A stretch of 37,447 nt of DNA from Candidatus Neomarinimicrobiota bacterium (GCA_017656425.1 JACDNV010000019.1:1-37447); one strand, 5' to 3'. Counted from the stretch's first letter, positions 15,576 through 24,485 are shown. Translations and numbers: made by a program. Notes: generated by a model not told the origin, from the sequence alone.

Positions 15576-16391
15576 TTAATCGTCAAATAACCATGAAAGA
15601 TACTTCTTATTTTTCCAATTTATCAATGAAATTCCAATACCTGAATACTGCGCTATTACATTTTGGGTATATGATTTTAATATTTCACCCGCTTTATCGA
15701 AATCCTCATCCTTTTTATAAAAGAAATATTTTGCTGGCATATCATAATGATGTCCCATACTTGAACGAGGATAGGGAATTTCACCGGAATCGGGAAACTG
15801 GAATTCTTCGAGGTGTATCTTGCTTAATAAAGTATCCAGAAAATCCTCGCATATCCATGAAGTCTCATTAGTTGTTCCACATAGGTAAGCAAATGAATTA
15901 GGTGGATAACGCCAGAATAGTTTAAACTTTGGTTTGGTAAATTGTGATTCATCTTCAGTAATTTTAATGCAGGAGTCGGTAATAGTGAGAACATAGCTAT
16001 CTGTAATATTCTCGTAGGAAAAATATAGCGGGTATTCCCCTTCAGAAATATCCAGGAATAATATAGATTTAGCAGGTCCCAGAGCAGTAAGACACATTTC
16101 AGGAACATATATACCTAAAATGTTAATAGAAATCTTATTGCCCTGTATTGTTGTCTCGGATATTATTGACCAGTTAAAACAGGGATATATTTTCTCAGTG
16201 GCCATTGATAGCATTATACCTGGTTCACTAATGGATTCAAAATTTCGATACCCTTCTTGAATATTGAATATGATATTACCCTCTATCGGTTCCAGGTTTT
16301 CATAATCGGAGTTGTCACAACTTAGAAAAATGAATATAAGCGTGGCAATTATGAAAAGTGATAATGTTTTTATTTTAGGTGAGGTAATCAT
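15576..16391 (-). CDS. Predicted outer-membrane lipoprotein of unknown function (271 aa)
   Basis: The ATG at 16391 has GGAGG four bases upstream; a longer frame to 16448 adds residues with no signal-peptide logic. The product begins MITSPKIKTLSLFIIATLIF and has a lipobox ending in LSC, so it is cleaved and lipidated. The mature part is beta-rich with several cysteines (CFNW, MCLTALG, CIKI, LCGTTNET, WICEDF). I do not recognise the family. It is a single-gene module bordered by attC-like sites. Its first ~364 bp were copied exactly to 5595-5958, where they form a truncated pseudogene, so this is the donor or the surviving full copy. Confidence 0.7.
   Translation of the reverse strand: MITSPKIKTLSLFIIATLIFIFLSCDNSDYENLEPIEGNIIFNIQEGYRNFESISEPGIMLSMATEKIYPCFNWSIISETTIQGNKISINILGIYVPEMCLTALGPAKSILFLDISEGEYPLYFSYENITDSYVLTITDSCIKITEDESQFTKPKFKLFWRYPPNSFAYLCGTTNETSWICEDFLDTLLSKIHLEEFQFPDSGEIPYPRSSMGHHYDMPAKYFFYKKDEDFDKAGEILKSYTQNVIAQYSGIGISLINWKNKKYLSWLFDD
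16017..16380 (-). repeat. 364-bp exact direct repeat, copy 2
   Basis: Identical to 5595-5958. It covers the signal peptide and first third of the full-length lipoprotein gene. Confidence 0.9.
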
Positions 16392-16416
16392 ATTACCTCC
16401 ATTTATGTGTGATTTT

Positions 16417-16504
16417 GAATAATGGTTTGGGCACATTCGAAGTTTCAAACGAGGAGAGTAATTTAGTCGAAGCGTTATTGAAATGGAATATGTACCTGTC
16501 AGGT
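16417..16504 (-). other. attC-like site
   Basis: The coding strand starts ACCTGAC (one mismatch to RYYYAAC, plus 16498-16504). Arms GGTACATATTC and GAATGTGCC pair with two extrahelical bases, and the near core ATTATTC is eroded. It lies between the STAND gene and the lipoprotein gene. Confidence 0.5.
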
Positions 16505-16556
16505 GAATATAATAACAAACTACTGTATTTTAGAAGAGTTTCTCTTGGTGGAATCA

Positions 16557-19500
16557 TTATTTGTCGCCTCTGCAAAATCTAAGGAGGTTCTTTAGATTTT
16601 CTACAACTAGAGGATAAATTTCTGGAAACTCTTCTTTTGTAAACACTTTAAGTGCTTCATTATAAGCTTTGATTGCATTCTCGCAGTTCTCAGCCTTCCC
16701 CTCTACTTCTGCAAGCTTGTTGTAGGCAGTACCAAGGTTGTTTTGAGTCATTGCGTAATCTATTGGAAAACGGTTAGGAATATATACTTTCAGTGTTTCA
16801 TTAAAAGCTTTAATTGCCTTTTTACAGTTTTCAGCCGTATCCTTTACCTCTGCAAGGGTTCTATAAGCAGCACCAATATTATTTTGGGTTTTAGCATACA
16901 ACATTGGAAAGCGATCAGGGATATAAAATTTCAGTGCTTCATTATAAGCTTTGATTGCCTTTTCGCAGTTCTCAACTGTATCCTTTACCTCTGCAAGTTT
17001 TCTATATGCAGTACCAAGGTTGTTTTGAGTCATTGCGTAATCCATTGGAAAAAAGTTATGGGTATAGACTTTTAGTGCTTCATTATAAGCTTTAATTGCC
17101 TTTTCGCAGTTCTCAACTGTATCCTCTACTTCTGCAAGGGTACCATATGTAGTACCAAGGTTGTTTTGAGTCTTTGCGTAATCTATCGGAAAACGGTCAG
17201 GGGTATAGACTTTCAGCGCTTCATTAAAAGCTTTAATTGCCTTTTCGCAGTTCTCAACTGTATCCTTTACCTCTGCAAGTTTTCTATATGCAGTACCAAG
17301 GTTGTTTTGAGTCATTGCGTAATCCATTGGAAAAAAGTTATGGGTATAGACTTTTAGTGCTTCATTATAAGCTTTAATTGCCTTTTCGCAGTTCTCAACT
17401 GTATCCTCTACTTCTGCAAGGGTACCATATGTAGTACCAAGGTTGTTTTGAGTCTTTGCGTAATCTATCGGAAAACGGTCAGGGGTATAGACTTTCAGCG
17501 CTTCATTAAAAGCTTTAATTGCCTTTTCGCAGTTCTCAACTGTATCCTTTACCTCTGCAAGTTTTCTATATGCAGTACCAAGGTTGTTTTGAGTCATTGC
17601 GTAATCCATTGGAAAAAAGTTATGGGTATAGACTTTTAGTGCTTCATTATAAGCTTTAATTGCCTTTTCGCAGTTCTCAACTGTATCCTCTACTTCTGCA
17701 AGGGTACCATATGCAATCCCAAGGTTGTTTTGAATCATTGCATACTGCACTGGAAAGCGTTCAAAAGTTATTACTTTAAGTGCTTCCTTATAGGCTTTGA
17801 TTGCCTTCTTGCGGTTCTCAGCAGTTTCTTTATAATTTGACAATTTGTTGTAAACATCGCCGAGTAGGAAAAAAGCATATGCTCTTTCTTTTTTTTCGAG
17901 GTTCTTTATAATTTCGTTGATTAACATCGGTAGGAGTTCATATGTATGCTCTATTGGTTCTATCAAAGAGTATAAGTTCCTAAAACGTATATAGATGTTT
18001 TCTTCATAATTTGTTTTACATTTGCAAAACAAAAATTTAATTTCGTCTTCGATTTTTCCTTCTTTCTTTAATTTTTCTTGATAGTATCGAAGTGCTAAAC
18101 AATAATTTTCAGGAACATCTTCGAAAATAACATCCTGAAACTGGTCTAATGCCCATAAAAGTTTATCATTCTCAAGTTTCATTATTTTTGCGTCAATTGC
18201 TTCGCCCCATACTTTTTTATCCAATATTTTATTTAGAATCTGGAAATCTACAGGTTCAAACATTGTAATGACTGATATGTTTTTTACAAAATCATACGCA
18301 TCCTGAGAGAGAGATGTTTCAAAAACTCTGAGTATATACTCTTGTACATCTTCATCACTTGCAAAATCTAAGCCCTGCTTGAAATTTTCTAAATTGCTAA
18401 TTCCTACTCTTTCTAAGTTACTGACAAGAAGATAGGTTGCAACGGGATGCCCTTCTCCTACTTCTCCTATCTTTACTGCATCCTCTTGATTTAGTTTTTT
18501 ACCCAGGCGACAAGCTATAATTTCTACTAAACGATCCCGTTCATTTTCTTCAATAACATCAAGAGGCAAACGATAATAGGCAAGTCTGGTTTCTTTTTTT
18601 GAAGTAAAAAGTATTGAGCCATTCCTTAGGGCATTGTTACCCTTTCTTATTAGCTTTTTAAGGCTTTCATCAATCTCATCAGCCTTAATATTATCTATAA
18701 AAAGTATTATGCCTTTACTATTCAATTTTGAAAGGATAAGGTTTATTTTTGATTCTGTATTTTCTTTTTTCATTTCAGAAGGAAGCACCAAGCAGTCAAT
18801 AAGGTCATCGATAGATAAATAACGAAAATGTTTTGGAGCAAGAATTTTTGAAGCCCACTCATAACCTGTACCAGAAGAATACGTCCCCTCTATTCCAGTG
18901 TATATGATCTTCTTACCAAAGATTTTATAAAGAGATAGAACCAACTCACAAAGGGTTGTTTTACCTATACCTCCTACCCCACTAACCTCTGTACACCTGC
19001 CAGATCCAACTTTTTCAAACAAGTCTTTTAATTCCTCTCGTCTTCCCACAAAATTCCCCAGGTTGATCTTTTTCTCTGAATACCACTTGATGACATTTGA
19101 TACGAGATCTTCAACAACCTTTTGAATACTTTCATTATCTCTTTTTATTCGTGGACAATACTCTATTGATTCAATTTCATCTCTGAATTTCCATAAATTA
19201 GGAGAACCATCTCTGCTTGGCCATGTTTCATCAATGATATAACACATATGTGGCTTCTTCTCCGCAAGTGAAAACCGGTATTCACACCAGGTGTAAGAGA
19301 TTTTTTCTTTCCCTGTTTTCATATCACAATCCGCTTTACAGCTATCTTTATACACACATAACTCTACATTCGACCCATAGTATGGGGATATAAGAAAAAT
19401 GACAACATCACATTTTAATAGCTCATCTAATGCCCTTTTCTGCGAGGGTTCACCAGTTGGAATGAATACTTCCATACCTACAGCTTCAAAAGCTTTGCCT

Positions 19501-19601
19501 ATTTGTTTCAACAATTCTGCTCTTTCATCCTTTAAATCCCTGAATGTAGAGCTAAGGAATACACTCAGGACACCTTTTCTTTTTTTATTTATTCTATTCA
19601 T
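16557..19601 (-). CDS. DUF4062-STAND NTPase-TPR protein (predicted defence sensor/effector)
   Basis: Residues 10-180 are a DUF4062-type domain (LSVFLSSTFRDLKDERAELL, FIPTGEPSQK, DVVIFLISPYYG), a TIR-like fold proposed as effector. Residues 185-420 are a STAND P-loop ATPase: VGRREELKDLF, Walker A GVGGIGKTTL, Walker B GIILFIDNI and GSILFTSKK. From about 600 to the end there are eight full 47-residue TPR units (AIKAYNEALKVYTPDRFP, then YAMTQNNLGTAYRKLAEV) and a final partial one. STAND proteins sense a ligand with the C-terminal repeats, oligomerise using ATP and switch on the N-terminal effector; several are anti-phage. The function here is inferred from that architecture. AGGAGG precedes the start. 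It is alone between two attC-like sites. Confidence 0.85.
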   Translation of the reverse strand: MNRINKKRKGVLSVFLSSTFRDLKDERAELLKQIGKAFEAVGMEVFIPTGEPSQKRALDELLKCDVVIFLISPYYGSNVELCVYKDSCKADCDMKTGKEKISYTWCEYRFSLAEKKPHMCYIIDETWPSRDGSPNLWKFRDEIESIEYCPRIKRDNESIQKVVEDLVSNVIKWYSEKKINLGNFVGRREELKDLFEKVGSGRCTEVSGVGGIGKTTLCELVLSLYKIFGKKIIYTGIEGTYSSGTGYEWASKILAPKHFRYLSIDDLIDCLVLPSEMKKENTESKINLILSKLNSKGIILFIDNIKADEIDESLKKLIRKGNNALRNGSILFTSKKETRLAYYRLPLDVIEENERDRLVEIIACRLGKKLNQEDAVKIGEVGEGHPVATYLLVSNLERVGISNLENFKQGLDFASDEDVQEYILRVFETSLSQDAYDFVKNISVITMFEPVDFQILNKILDKKVWGEAIDAKIMKLENDKLLWALDQFQDVIFEDVPENYCLALRYYQEKLKKEGKIEDEIKFLFCKCKTNYEENIYIRFRNLYSLIEPIEHTYELLPMLINEIIKNLEKKERAYAFFLLGDVYNKLSNYKETAENRKKAIKAYKEALKVITFERFPVQYAMIQNNLGIAYGTLAEVEDTVENCEKAIKAYNEALKVYTHNFFPMDYAMTQNNLGTAYRKLAEVKDTVENCEKAIKAFNEALKVYTPDRFPIDYAKTQNNLGTTYGTLAEVEDTVENCEKAIKAYNEALKVYTHNFFPMDYAMTQNNLGTAYRKLAEVKDTVENCEKAIKAFNEALKVYTPDRFPIDYAKTQNNLGTTYGTLAEVEDTVENCEKAIKAYNEALKVYTHNFFPMDYAMTQNNLGTAYRKLAEVKDTVENCEKAIKAYNEALKFYIPDRFPMLYAKTQNNIGAAYRTLAEVKDTAENCKKAIKAFNETLKVYIPNRFPIDYAMTQNNLGTAYNKLAEVEGKAENCENAIKAYNEALKVFTKEEFPEIYPLVVENLKNLLRFCRGDK
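16954..17713 (-). repeat. 282-bp tandem repeat (2.7 copies) inside the TPR region
   Basis: With period 282 bp, positions 16954-17713 appear identical copy to copy. Each period is two 141-bp units encoding two different 47-residue TPRs. DNA-level identity shows recent unit duplication and makes the sensor length changeable by recombination. Confidence 0.85.
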
Positions 19602-19641
19602 ATTAATAACCTCCTATCTTTCAACGGACAAAGGAAATTTC

Positions 19642-19726
19642 AACTAACGTTTCCAGCATAAAAAAGTTTTTGCGAAGCAAAAATTTTTGTGAATTCTATG
19701 GGCGAACTTTTTATGCTGCGTTAAAT
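19642..19726 (-). other. attC-like site (textbook architecture)
   Basis: CAGCATAAAAAAGTT (19654-19668) pairs with AACTTTTTATGCTG (19705-19718), differing only by one extra A, like the extrahelical bases of attC. The inner hairpin TTTTTGC-GAA-GCAAAAA sits at the centre. The cores are ATTTAAC and GTTAGTT on the coding strand (one mismatch in the second). It begins 12 bp after the stop of the gene at 19739. Confidence 0.75.
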
Positions 19727-19738
19727 ATAGTTGGCCAT

Positions 19739-20212
19739 TCATCGAGATATTAATTTTGCTTCTGCTGTATCTTCACTGTCGCTGTTTATGAGCATATACG
19801 GGTAGAGAGGATTCCCACTCTCGATAACGGTAATTTCTTCAGTAACAAGCCAGAGTCTGGTATTGATCCTATCGATCGGAGAGATTTCCCAAAGAGATCC
19901 ATCTTCAAGTTTTATGAATCTGCCTCCATCAATCTTCTTTGATACCCAATGGCTTCCGCCAACGCCGTCATATGTTTGTCCTGATCTTACTGTTGCTTTA
20001 ACGAGTACATTTAATGTCCAATTAGTCAACCATTGTTCGAGTAATTCACGTTCTGACTTGGTTAGTTTCGTAATTCCCATTCGCTTTTGCTCTTCTGGTG
20101 TCATAAGCTTGTCAAATCGAAGAATGTGTTTATTTTTGGCAAAGGCAATGGATACACATTCCAATAAAAATAGTGTAAATGCAATAAAGTACATTGCTGA
20201 TTTTATTTTCAT
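19739..20212 (-). CDS. Secreted protein of unknown function (157 aa)
   Basis: The ATG at 20212 is chosen because GGAGG lies five bases upstream; the longer frame to 20230 lacks such a site. It begins MKIKSAMYFIAFTLFLLECV with a cleavage site near AFA, so it is exported. The mature part starts with a charged helix containing TPEEQKRMGITKLTKSEREL. It ends in a small beta domain (HWVSKKIDGGRFIKLEDGSL, WEISPIDRINTRLW, ITVIES) that looks like an SH3-like or nucleotide-free barrel seen in other secreted proteins. No named family is recognised. It is the right-most module of the minus-strand cassette series. Confidence 0.65.
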   Translation of the reverse strand: MKIKSAMYFIAFTLFLLECVSIAFAKNKHILRFDKLMTPEEQKRMGITKLTKSERELLEQWLTNWTLNVLVKATVRSGQTYDGVGGSHWVSKKIDGGRFIKLEDGSLWEISPIDRINTRLWLVTEEITVIESGNPLYPYMLINSDSEDTAEAKLISR

Positions 20213-20230
20213 TTTTACCTCCAACGCCAT

Positions 20231-20733
20231 TTTTCCCCCTGTTAAATATATTATAGTGTTCGACCTTCAATTTTTACATAAAGTATATAAAGTGTGTAAG
20301 ATATTCGAAGCCATAGATAAGAATTGAACTACCATTTCATATATTGCAATAAATTGCTTCAACAAATAACTCATCCCCTCTGAATACAATTTTAAATAAA
20401 AATTACTCAAAATTATGTTGGTTTTTCCCTTATATGCCAATTTTTACCACCTTAAGCATTGATAGATTATATAATGAGCGAATTAAAAAATCAAGTATAT
20501 TTTTCTATACCAATTTTCGAGATAGCACGAATGGGCGTATTAAAACTTACTTGAAGAATCCCTTCAAGGGTTGTTCTAAATATTATAATATCCCCTTGTC
20601 ATTCTTGCAACTTCTGGGTGACTTTTCGTTCTTCTTTAACATACTTTTCTTTAATCAATTCCTTAGTAAGTGCTTTACTCTCTATTTTGGATTTGGGGTT
20701 CTACCGCTCACACAGTATTTGGTAGTTGCGTCC
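20231..20733. other. Intergenic stretch at the right edge of the cassette region
   Basis: I see no integrase or convincing attI here. A 35-residue minus-strand frame (20267-20374, MSYLLKQFIAIYEMVVQFLS...) has an AGAGGGG upstream and a hydrophobic product, but nothing else supports it. CTTGAAG-AATCC-CTTCAAG at 20550-20568 is a perfect 7-bp stem that resembles the type A micro-hairpin. Confidence 0.4.
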
Positions 20734-21270
20734 TTAGCTACCCTGTGATAGCCTCTGAATGACATCAGAAATTTTATCCTTATCTTTTACAATATTATAC
20801 AATTTTACCATTTCTTTTTTCTTCAAACGCTCAATAAAATCATTTCCCCTGATCGCTATAGTAGCTATAAACGGTTTATCACTTTCAAACAACTTCAAAA
20901 CCAGATTTCTAAAATAATCAGAGAAACATTCCATCTTCCCAATCTCATCGATTATTATTATCTCATGCTCAGGATTGAAAAAGTCTATTCCTCTTAATAT
21001 TCTCTCAAAGCCTTCTACATTAACCCCGTATTTGGAAACTCTAAACTTTGATTTGATATTTACATGTGCAAGTATATCTTCATCACCTTTAAATGTGGTA
21101 ATTCGGAATCCTGCTCTTTTCCCATTTTCCCTTATTTCCTCGGTATAAAACCCAGCAGGATTTAAGTGCTTTAATTTATGATACAAATTCTTTATTAACG
21201 TGGTCTTACCACAGCCGGGTGGACCAGTTATTAATATTTTATTTTGAAAACTATCTTGTAAGGTTTGCAC
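20734..21270 (-). CDS. THEP1-type nucleoside triphosphatase
   Basis: Small P-loop NTPase: KILITGPPGCGKTTLI (Walker A), NPAGFYTEEIRENGKRAGF (the family's hallmark GFYTEE/GFR region), EIIIIDEIGKMECFS (Walker B with EIGKME) and FIATIAIRGNDFIERLK. These motifs match the NTPase_1/THEP1 group, which hydrolyses nucleoside triphosphates; the cellular role is poorly known. The GTG at 21270 is proposed, because the longer frame begins at TTG at 21303. Either start overlaps the end of the LolA-like gene, so it is translationally linked to the export operon as its last gene. Why an NTPase ends this operon is not clear. Confidence 0.85.
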   Translation of the reverse strand: MQTLQDSFQNKILITGPPGCGKTTLIKNLYHKLKHLNPAGFYTEEIRENGKRAGFRITTFKGDEDILAHVNIKSKFRVSKYGVNVEGFERILRGIDFFNPEHEIIIIDEIGKMECFSDYFRNLVLKLFESDKPFIATIAIRGNDFIERLKKKEMVKLYNIVKDKDKISDVIQRLSQGS

Positions 21271-22000
21271 GAGTAAATATATCCTCAGACAAAGTAATGT
21301 CAAACTTTACAGATATTACATTCATTTCTGTGTAGGTATTCTTCCTCAATACATCACGTAAAATAGCCTTTACTGGATAAAAACGATTACCAAATTTTTC
21401 TACATCAATTATCTCAAATACTTTTAATAGTTTACCCTGTCTTGAAAACCTTTCTTCCCTCATTGGAATAAAATTTTCTTTATCAATCCATAAAATTCTT
21501 TTGTAATAGGTTGTTTTCCTATCTTTCGCTGTTAGTGTGATTTTATAATACTCTTTTCCCTTCAGCGTGTCAATCGAGAATTTTTCTATATTATACAATT
21601 CCTCATAGGATTTTGAACCCTCCATAGCATCCTCATAAGAAAAATCAGAACCCAGCATACTCTGTCTCAAAAGATGCCCGGATATCTTTATAACCCTATC
21701 TGCATCTGGAAGATACATCCACATTTGATCCCCTATCTTTAAAAACTTAGTTCCCGCATCTCTCGCCGGTGATAAAACTTCCGCAAATGATTTCTCTTTT
21801 CCTTTAACATATGAATGAATTTTCTGATATATTATTATCTCATCATTTTCATATACTTTCAGTTCAGATAGAATCTCTGCAGAATTATATATAAAATTTT
21901 TATCAACATTTTTCAACACCTCTTCTGCAGTAAGACTTTGTGTGAAACTCATTTGATACGTAAGAACCAACAAAATTATTATATAAAATGCCTTTTTCAT
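21251..22000 (-). CDS. Outer-membrane lipoprotein-sorting (LolA-like) periplasmic protein
   Basis: The ATG at 22000 follows GGGGGTG and opens a signal peptide (MKKAFYIIILLVLTYQMSFT). The mature protein has the LolA/LppX-like half-barrel features: LTAEEVLKNVDKNFIY, SFAEVLSPARDAGTKFLKIG, QMWMYLPDADRVIKISGH, LLRQSMLGSDFSYEDAM, YYKITLTAK and KILWIDKENFIPMREE-type strands. Proteins of this family accompany FtsX-like ABC permeases and are thought to ferry lipids or lipoproteins across the periplasm. It is placed directly after the two permease genes, so it is the likely carrier of the same export system. The substrate is not known. Confidence 0.85.
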   Translation of the reverse strand: MKKAFYIIILLVLTYQMSFTQSLTAEEVLKNVDKNFIYNSAEILSELKVYENDEIIIYQKIHSYVKGKEKSFAEVLSPARDAGTKFLKIGDQMWMYLPDADRVIKISGHLLRQSMLGSDFSYEDAMEGSKSYEELYNIEKFSIDTLKGKEYYKITLTAKDRKTTYYKRILWIDKENFIPMREERFSRQGKLLKVFEIIDVEKFGNRFYPVKAILRDVLRKNTYTEMNVISVKFDITLSEDIFTRANLTR

Positions 22001-22010
22001 ATAACACCCC

Positions 22011-23237
22011 CTAACCAATCTTTCTAAGCGCCTCTGTCGGTTCAAGTCTTGATGCTTTTATGGCTGGAATTATACCTGCTATGATTGATACTATAAAACC
22101 CAACAAAAATGTCTTTAAAATCTGAGCAAAAGAAAATTCTGCATATAAAACTCTATCCCAGTCCATCCCGACATTTGTGGCAACATCACCCAGGTTAAAT
22201 CCTTTTGTAGCGAAATAATAGGCGGCAACCGAGCCAAGCATGATACCAAAAATAGAACCAATAATACCAATTATACCTGACTCAGAAAGAAATAAAAATT
22301 GGATTTTATATTTAGTCAAACCCATCGATGAAAGAAGTCCAATCTCTGGTGTCCTTTCGAATACACTTGTAAACATTGTATTAAAAATACCAAAAATGGC
22401 AATTATAAAAACTATTAAAAGCTCAACGAACGAAGCAACCCTTAAATAGGTAATCATACTCTTTAATGCATCATTATCAAGGTAGGAGAGAACAAGATAA
22501 TCATCATTATCAATTAAACCTTTTATTTTCTCTTTAATTTTTTCCACATCTCTTGAATGTCTTATCTCGATAATGATTCTTGATACTGCATCCTCCATAT
22601 AAAGAGATTTTTGCGCAACTTTCAGTGGAATGAAAAATACATTATTCATCCTTTCAACGGGAAACTTTGCAATACCACAGACCTTTAAAGCCATACCGCC
22701 AAGTGAATTATAGACTGTTTTACTAACAATTATTATCTCATCCCCAACCTTTACACGTAACCGTTTAGCAAGCTTGTCACCCAGCAGTACTTCCATTCTA
22801 TCTTTATTGGGCATTTTACCTGCAATTATATTTTTTGAAATATTAAACATGCTTGTATCAATATCCGGCTCAATAGCAAATCCACCGGCTATCTCATCAA
22901 GGTCTTCTCTACCAAGCATTCCGCCTAGCAAAATCCTGCCTGCAACCCTTTCAACACCATCCACATTCTTCAGAATTTGCTCTTTTACCTTGCTATAGTT
23001 ATCAATTTTATATTTTAATGGCATTGTCTTTTCTTTTTCATAGTATGCTCTATGAACAATCTGGATGTGTCCGATCGAACTAACGGTATTTCTAATCATC
23101 ATCTCATACATACCATCAAAAATACTGATAAAAAAGGTGGTGATAGCTACGGAAATAAAGACTGCTCCTATTGTAAGGAAACTCCTTCTTTTGTTCCTGA
23201 ATATATTCCTAAAAGCAATTTTAATCAATGCTAACAT
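22011..23237 (-). CDS. ABC transporter permease, FtsX/LolC-E type (second subunit)
   Basis: Four transmembrane segments in the MacB/LolC layout: one near residues 20-45 (FLTIGAVFISVAITTFFISI), then a large periplasmic domain, and three C-terminal spans (LLIVFIIAIFGIFNTMF, SGIIGIIGSIFGIMLGSVAA, FLLGFIVSIIAGIIPAI). The C-terminus RLEPTEALRKIG is the usual end of these permeases. The ATG at 23237 has GGAG five bases upstream; the GTG two codons earlier is less likely. It pairs with the neighbouring permease (10-bp gap) and the LolD-like ATPase to form a heterodimeric exporter. Confidence 0.9.
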   Translation of the reverse strand: MLALIKIAFRNIFRNKRRSFLTIGAVFISVAITTFFISIFDGMYEMMIRNTVSSIGHIQIVHRAYYEKEKTMPLKYKIDNYSKVKEQILKNVDGVERVAGRILLGGMLGREDLDEIAGGFAIEPDIDTSMFNISKNIIAGKMPNKDRMEVLLGDKLAKRLRVKVGDEIIIVSKTVYNSLGGMALKVCGIAKFPVERMNNVFFIPLKVAQKSLYMEDAVSRIIIEIRHSRDVEKIKEKIKGLIDNDDYLVLSYLDNDALKSMITYLRVASFVELLIVFIIAIFGIFNTMFTSVFERTPEIGLLSSMGLTKYKIQFLFLSESGIIGIIGSIFGIMLGSVAAYYFATKGFNLGDVATNVGMDWDRVLYAEFSFAQILKTFLLGFIVSIIAGIIPAIKASRLEPTEALRKIG

Positions 23238-23247
23238 AATCACTCCA

Positions 23248-24477
23248 CTAATTTTTCCTTAATACTTCGGCGGGCGAAAGCTTCTTAATCCGTCGAGCAG
23301 GGAAATATGTAGAAATTACTGATGTAAAAAATCCAATCAATGTATAAATAACCGCATCTTTCAGGTCAAATACTGAATACATCTTACCTCCAGCTGTGAC
23401 ATACTGCACACCCCCTCCTGTCAAACTTTCAATGGAGATACCTTTAACTGAAATAAGATAATTAAAACCTGCTCCAATGATAAAACCAATTATACCTCCA
23501 ATCAACCCAATAATTACACCCTCAAGGAGAAATAATCTATAAACCTGCTTTTCAGTCATTCCAAGCGCCATGATCGTACCCATCTCCTTCATTCTTTCAA
23601 AATATGCCATAAGCATTGTGTTCATTATTCCAAATGCTGCCATTATAATAAGAAGGGATACAAATATAACGGCAAAGGATGACTTCTGGTCTATAATCTG
23701 CCTCATATCCTTTGTCATCTCAAACCATGTTTTTACTTTCGCATTTCCATTAAAAACTTCCTTTTCAAGAGTCGTTGCAATTACTGGAGCTTGAGCTCGG
23801 TCAATGAGCTTTACAACAGGGACACTGAATTCATCACCAAGATCAAGAAATTCCTGAGCTTTCTTCAAATCTATAAAAAAGTTTACCTCATCTACATCAG
23901 GATTATACGTTTTAAAAATACCAACAACCTCAAAGTCATCAGCTGATATTGAACCATATTTTGTCCTTGCAATTACAGTGATATAAGCTCCTGTATCTAC
24001 CTTAAATGCCTCAGCAGTACTGGCGGAAATCATTATCCCCTGTTCATATTTTTTCAAATACCTTCCTCTTTCTATATATTCATCAAGATTAAAGACACGC
24101 TTATCAATTTCAGGATCAATTCCTACCCCTATTAGTGGCAAATCACTCTCTCCATCACTCAAAAACGCAGTAAACTCCAACCGTGGCGCAACTGCCGAAA
24201 TACCAAATTCACCCTCAAGTAGCTTCCCGAGACTATCATAGTTAGTAAATAGGTTCTCTAATGGCAATTTATCTATTTCTTCATAATACTCCTTTGTATA
24301 TAATCTCAAATCACCCGTTCCTGTCTCAATCATACTCTCAATGAAACTTATGTTTGATCCTTCAAAAATACCTGAATATAGAATCATAAGTGAAACACCT
24401 ATCACTATCGAAATGATACCAAATATTGATCTTGTTTTATGTCTAAAAACATTTCTTAATGCAAGTTTTATTATCAT
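23248..24477 (-). CDS. ABC transporter permease, FtsX/LolC-E type (first subunit)
   Basis: Same fold as its downstream partner: LALRNVFRHKTRSIFGIISI then the first span, a ~220-residue periplasmic domain (VSAVAPRLEFTAFLSDG-like core), and three C-terminal spans (FAVIFVSLLIIMAAFGIMNT, LEGVIIGLIGGIIGFIIGA, AVIYTLIGFFTSVISTYFPA), ending RRIKKLSPAEVLRKN. It starts 8 bp after the ATPase gene. The two permeases share the same layout but are clearly different paralogues, as in LolC/LolE. It acts in the inner membrane to extract lipid-anchored substrates or push them toward the periplasmic carrier. Confidence 0.9.
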   Translation of the reverse strand: MIIKLALRNVFRHKTRSIFGIISIVIGVSLMILYSGIFEGSNISFIESMIETGTGDLRLYTKEYYEEIDKLPLENLFTNYDSLGKLLEGEFGISAVAPRLEFTAFLSDGESDLPLIGVGIDPEIDKRVFNLDEYIERGRYLKKYEQGIMISASTAEAFKVDTGAYITVIARTKYGSISADDFEVVGIFKTYNPDVDEVNFFIDLKKAQEFLDLGDEFSVPVVKLIDRAQAPVIATTLEKEVFNGNAKVKTWFEMTKDMRQIIDQKSSFAVIFVSLLIIMAAFGIMNTMLMAYFERMKEMGTIMALGMTEKQVYRLFLLEGVIIGLIGGIIGFIIGAGFNYLISVKGISIESLTGGGVQYVTAGGKMYSVFDLKDAVIYTLIGFFTSVISTYFPARRIKKLSPAEVLRKN

Positions 24478-24485
24478 GTTTAGCC

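Noticed and set aside
15789-15812. Reverse-strand CTCGAAGAATTCC in the lipoprotein gene
   Set aside because: Only the first ten bases resemble type A; the coding frame is continuous and nothing indicates an insert.
17166-17639. Plus-strand repeated frames opposite the TPR region
   Set aside because: They are mirror frames of the 282-bp repeat in the real minus-strand gene and have no ribosome binding sites.
20550-20568. Possible further type A hairpin element
   Set aside because: It shares GAAGAATCCCTTC and forms a perfect stem, but the 3' half differs (CAAGGG instead of CGGGA) and there is no empty-site test in non-coding DNA. It was not counted with the 12.
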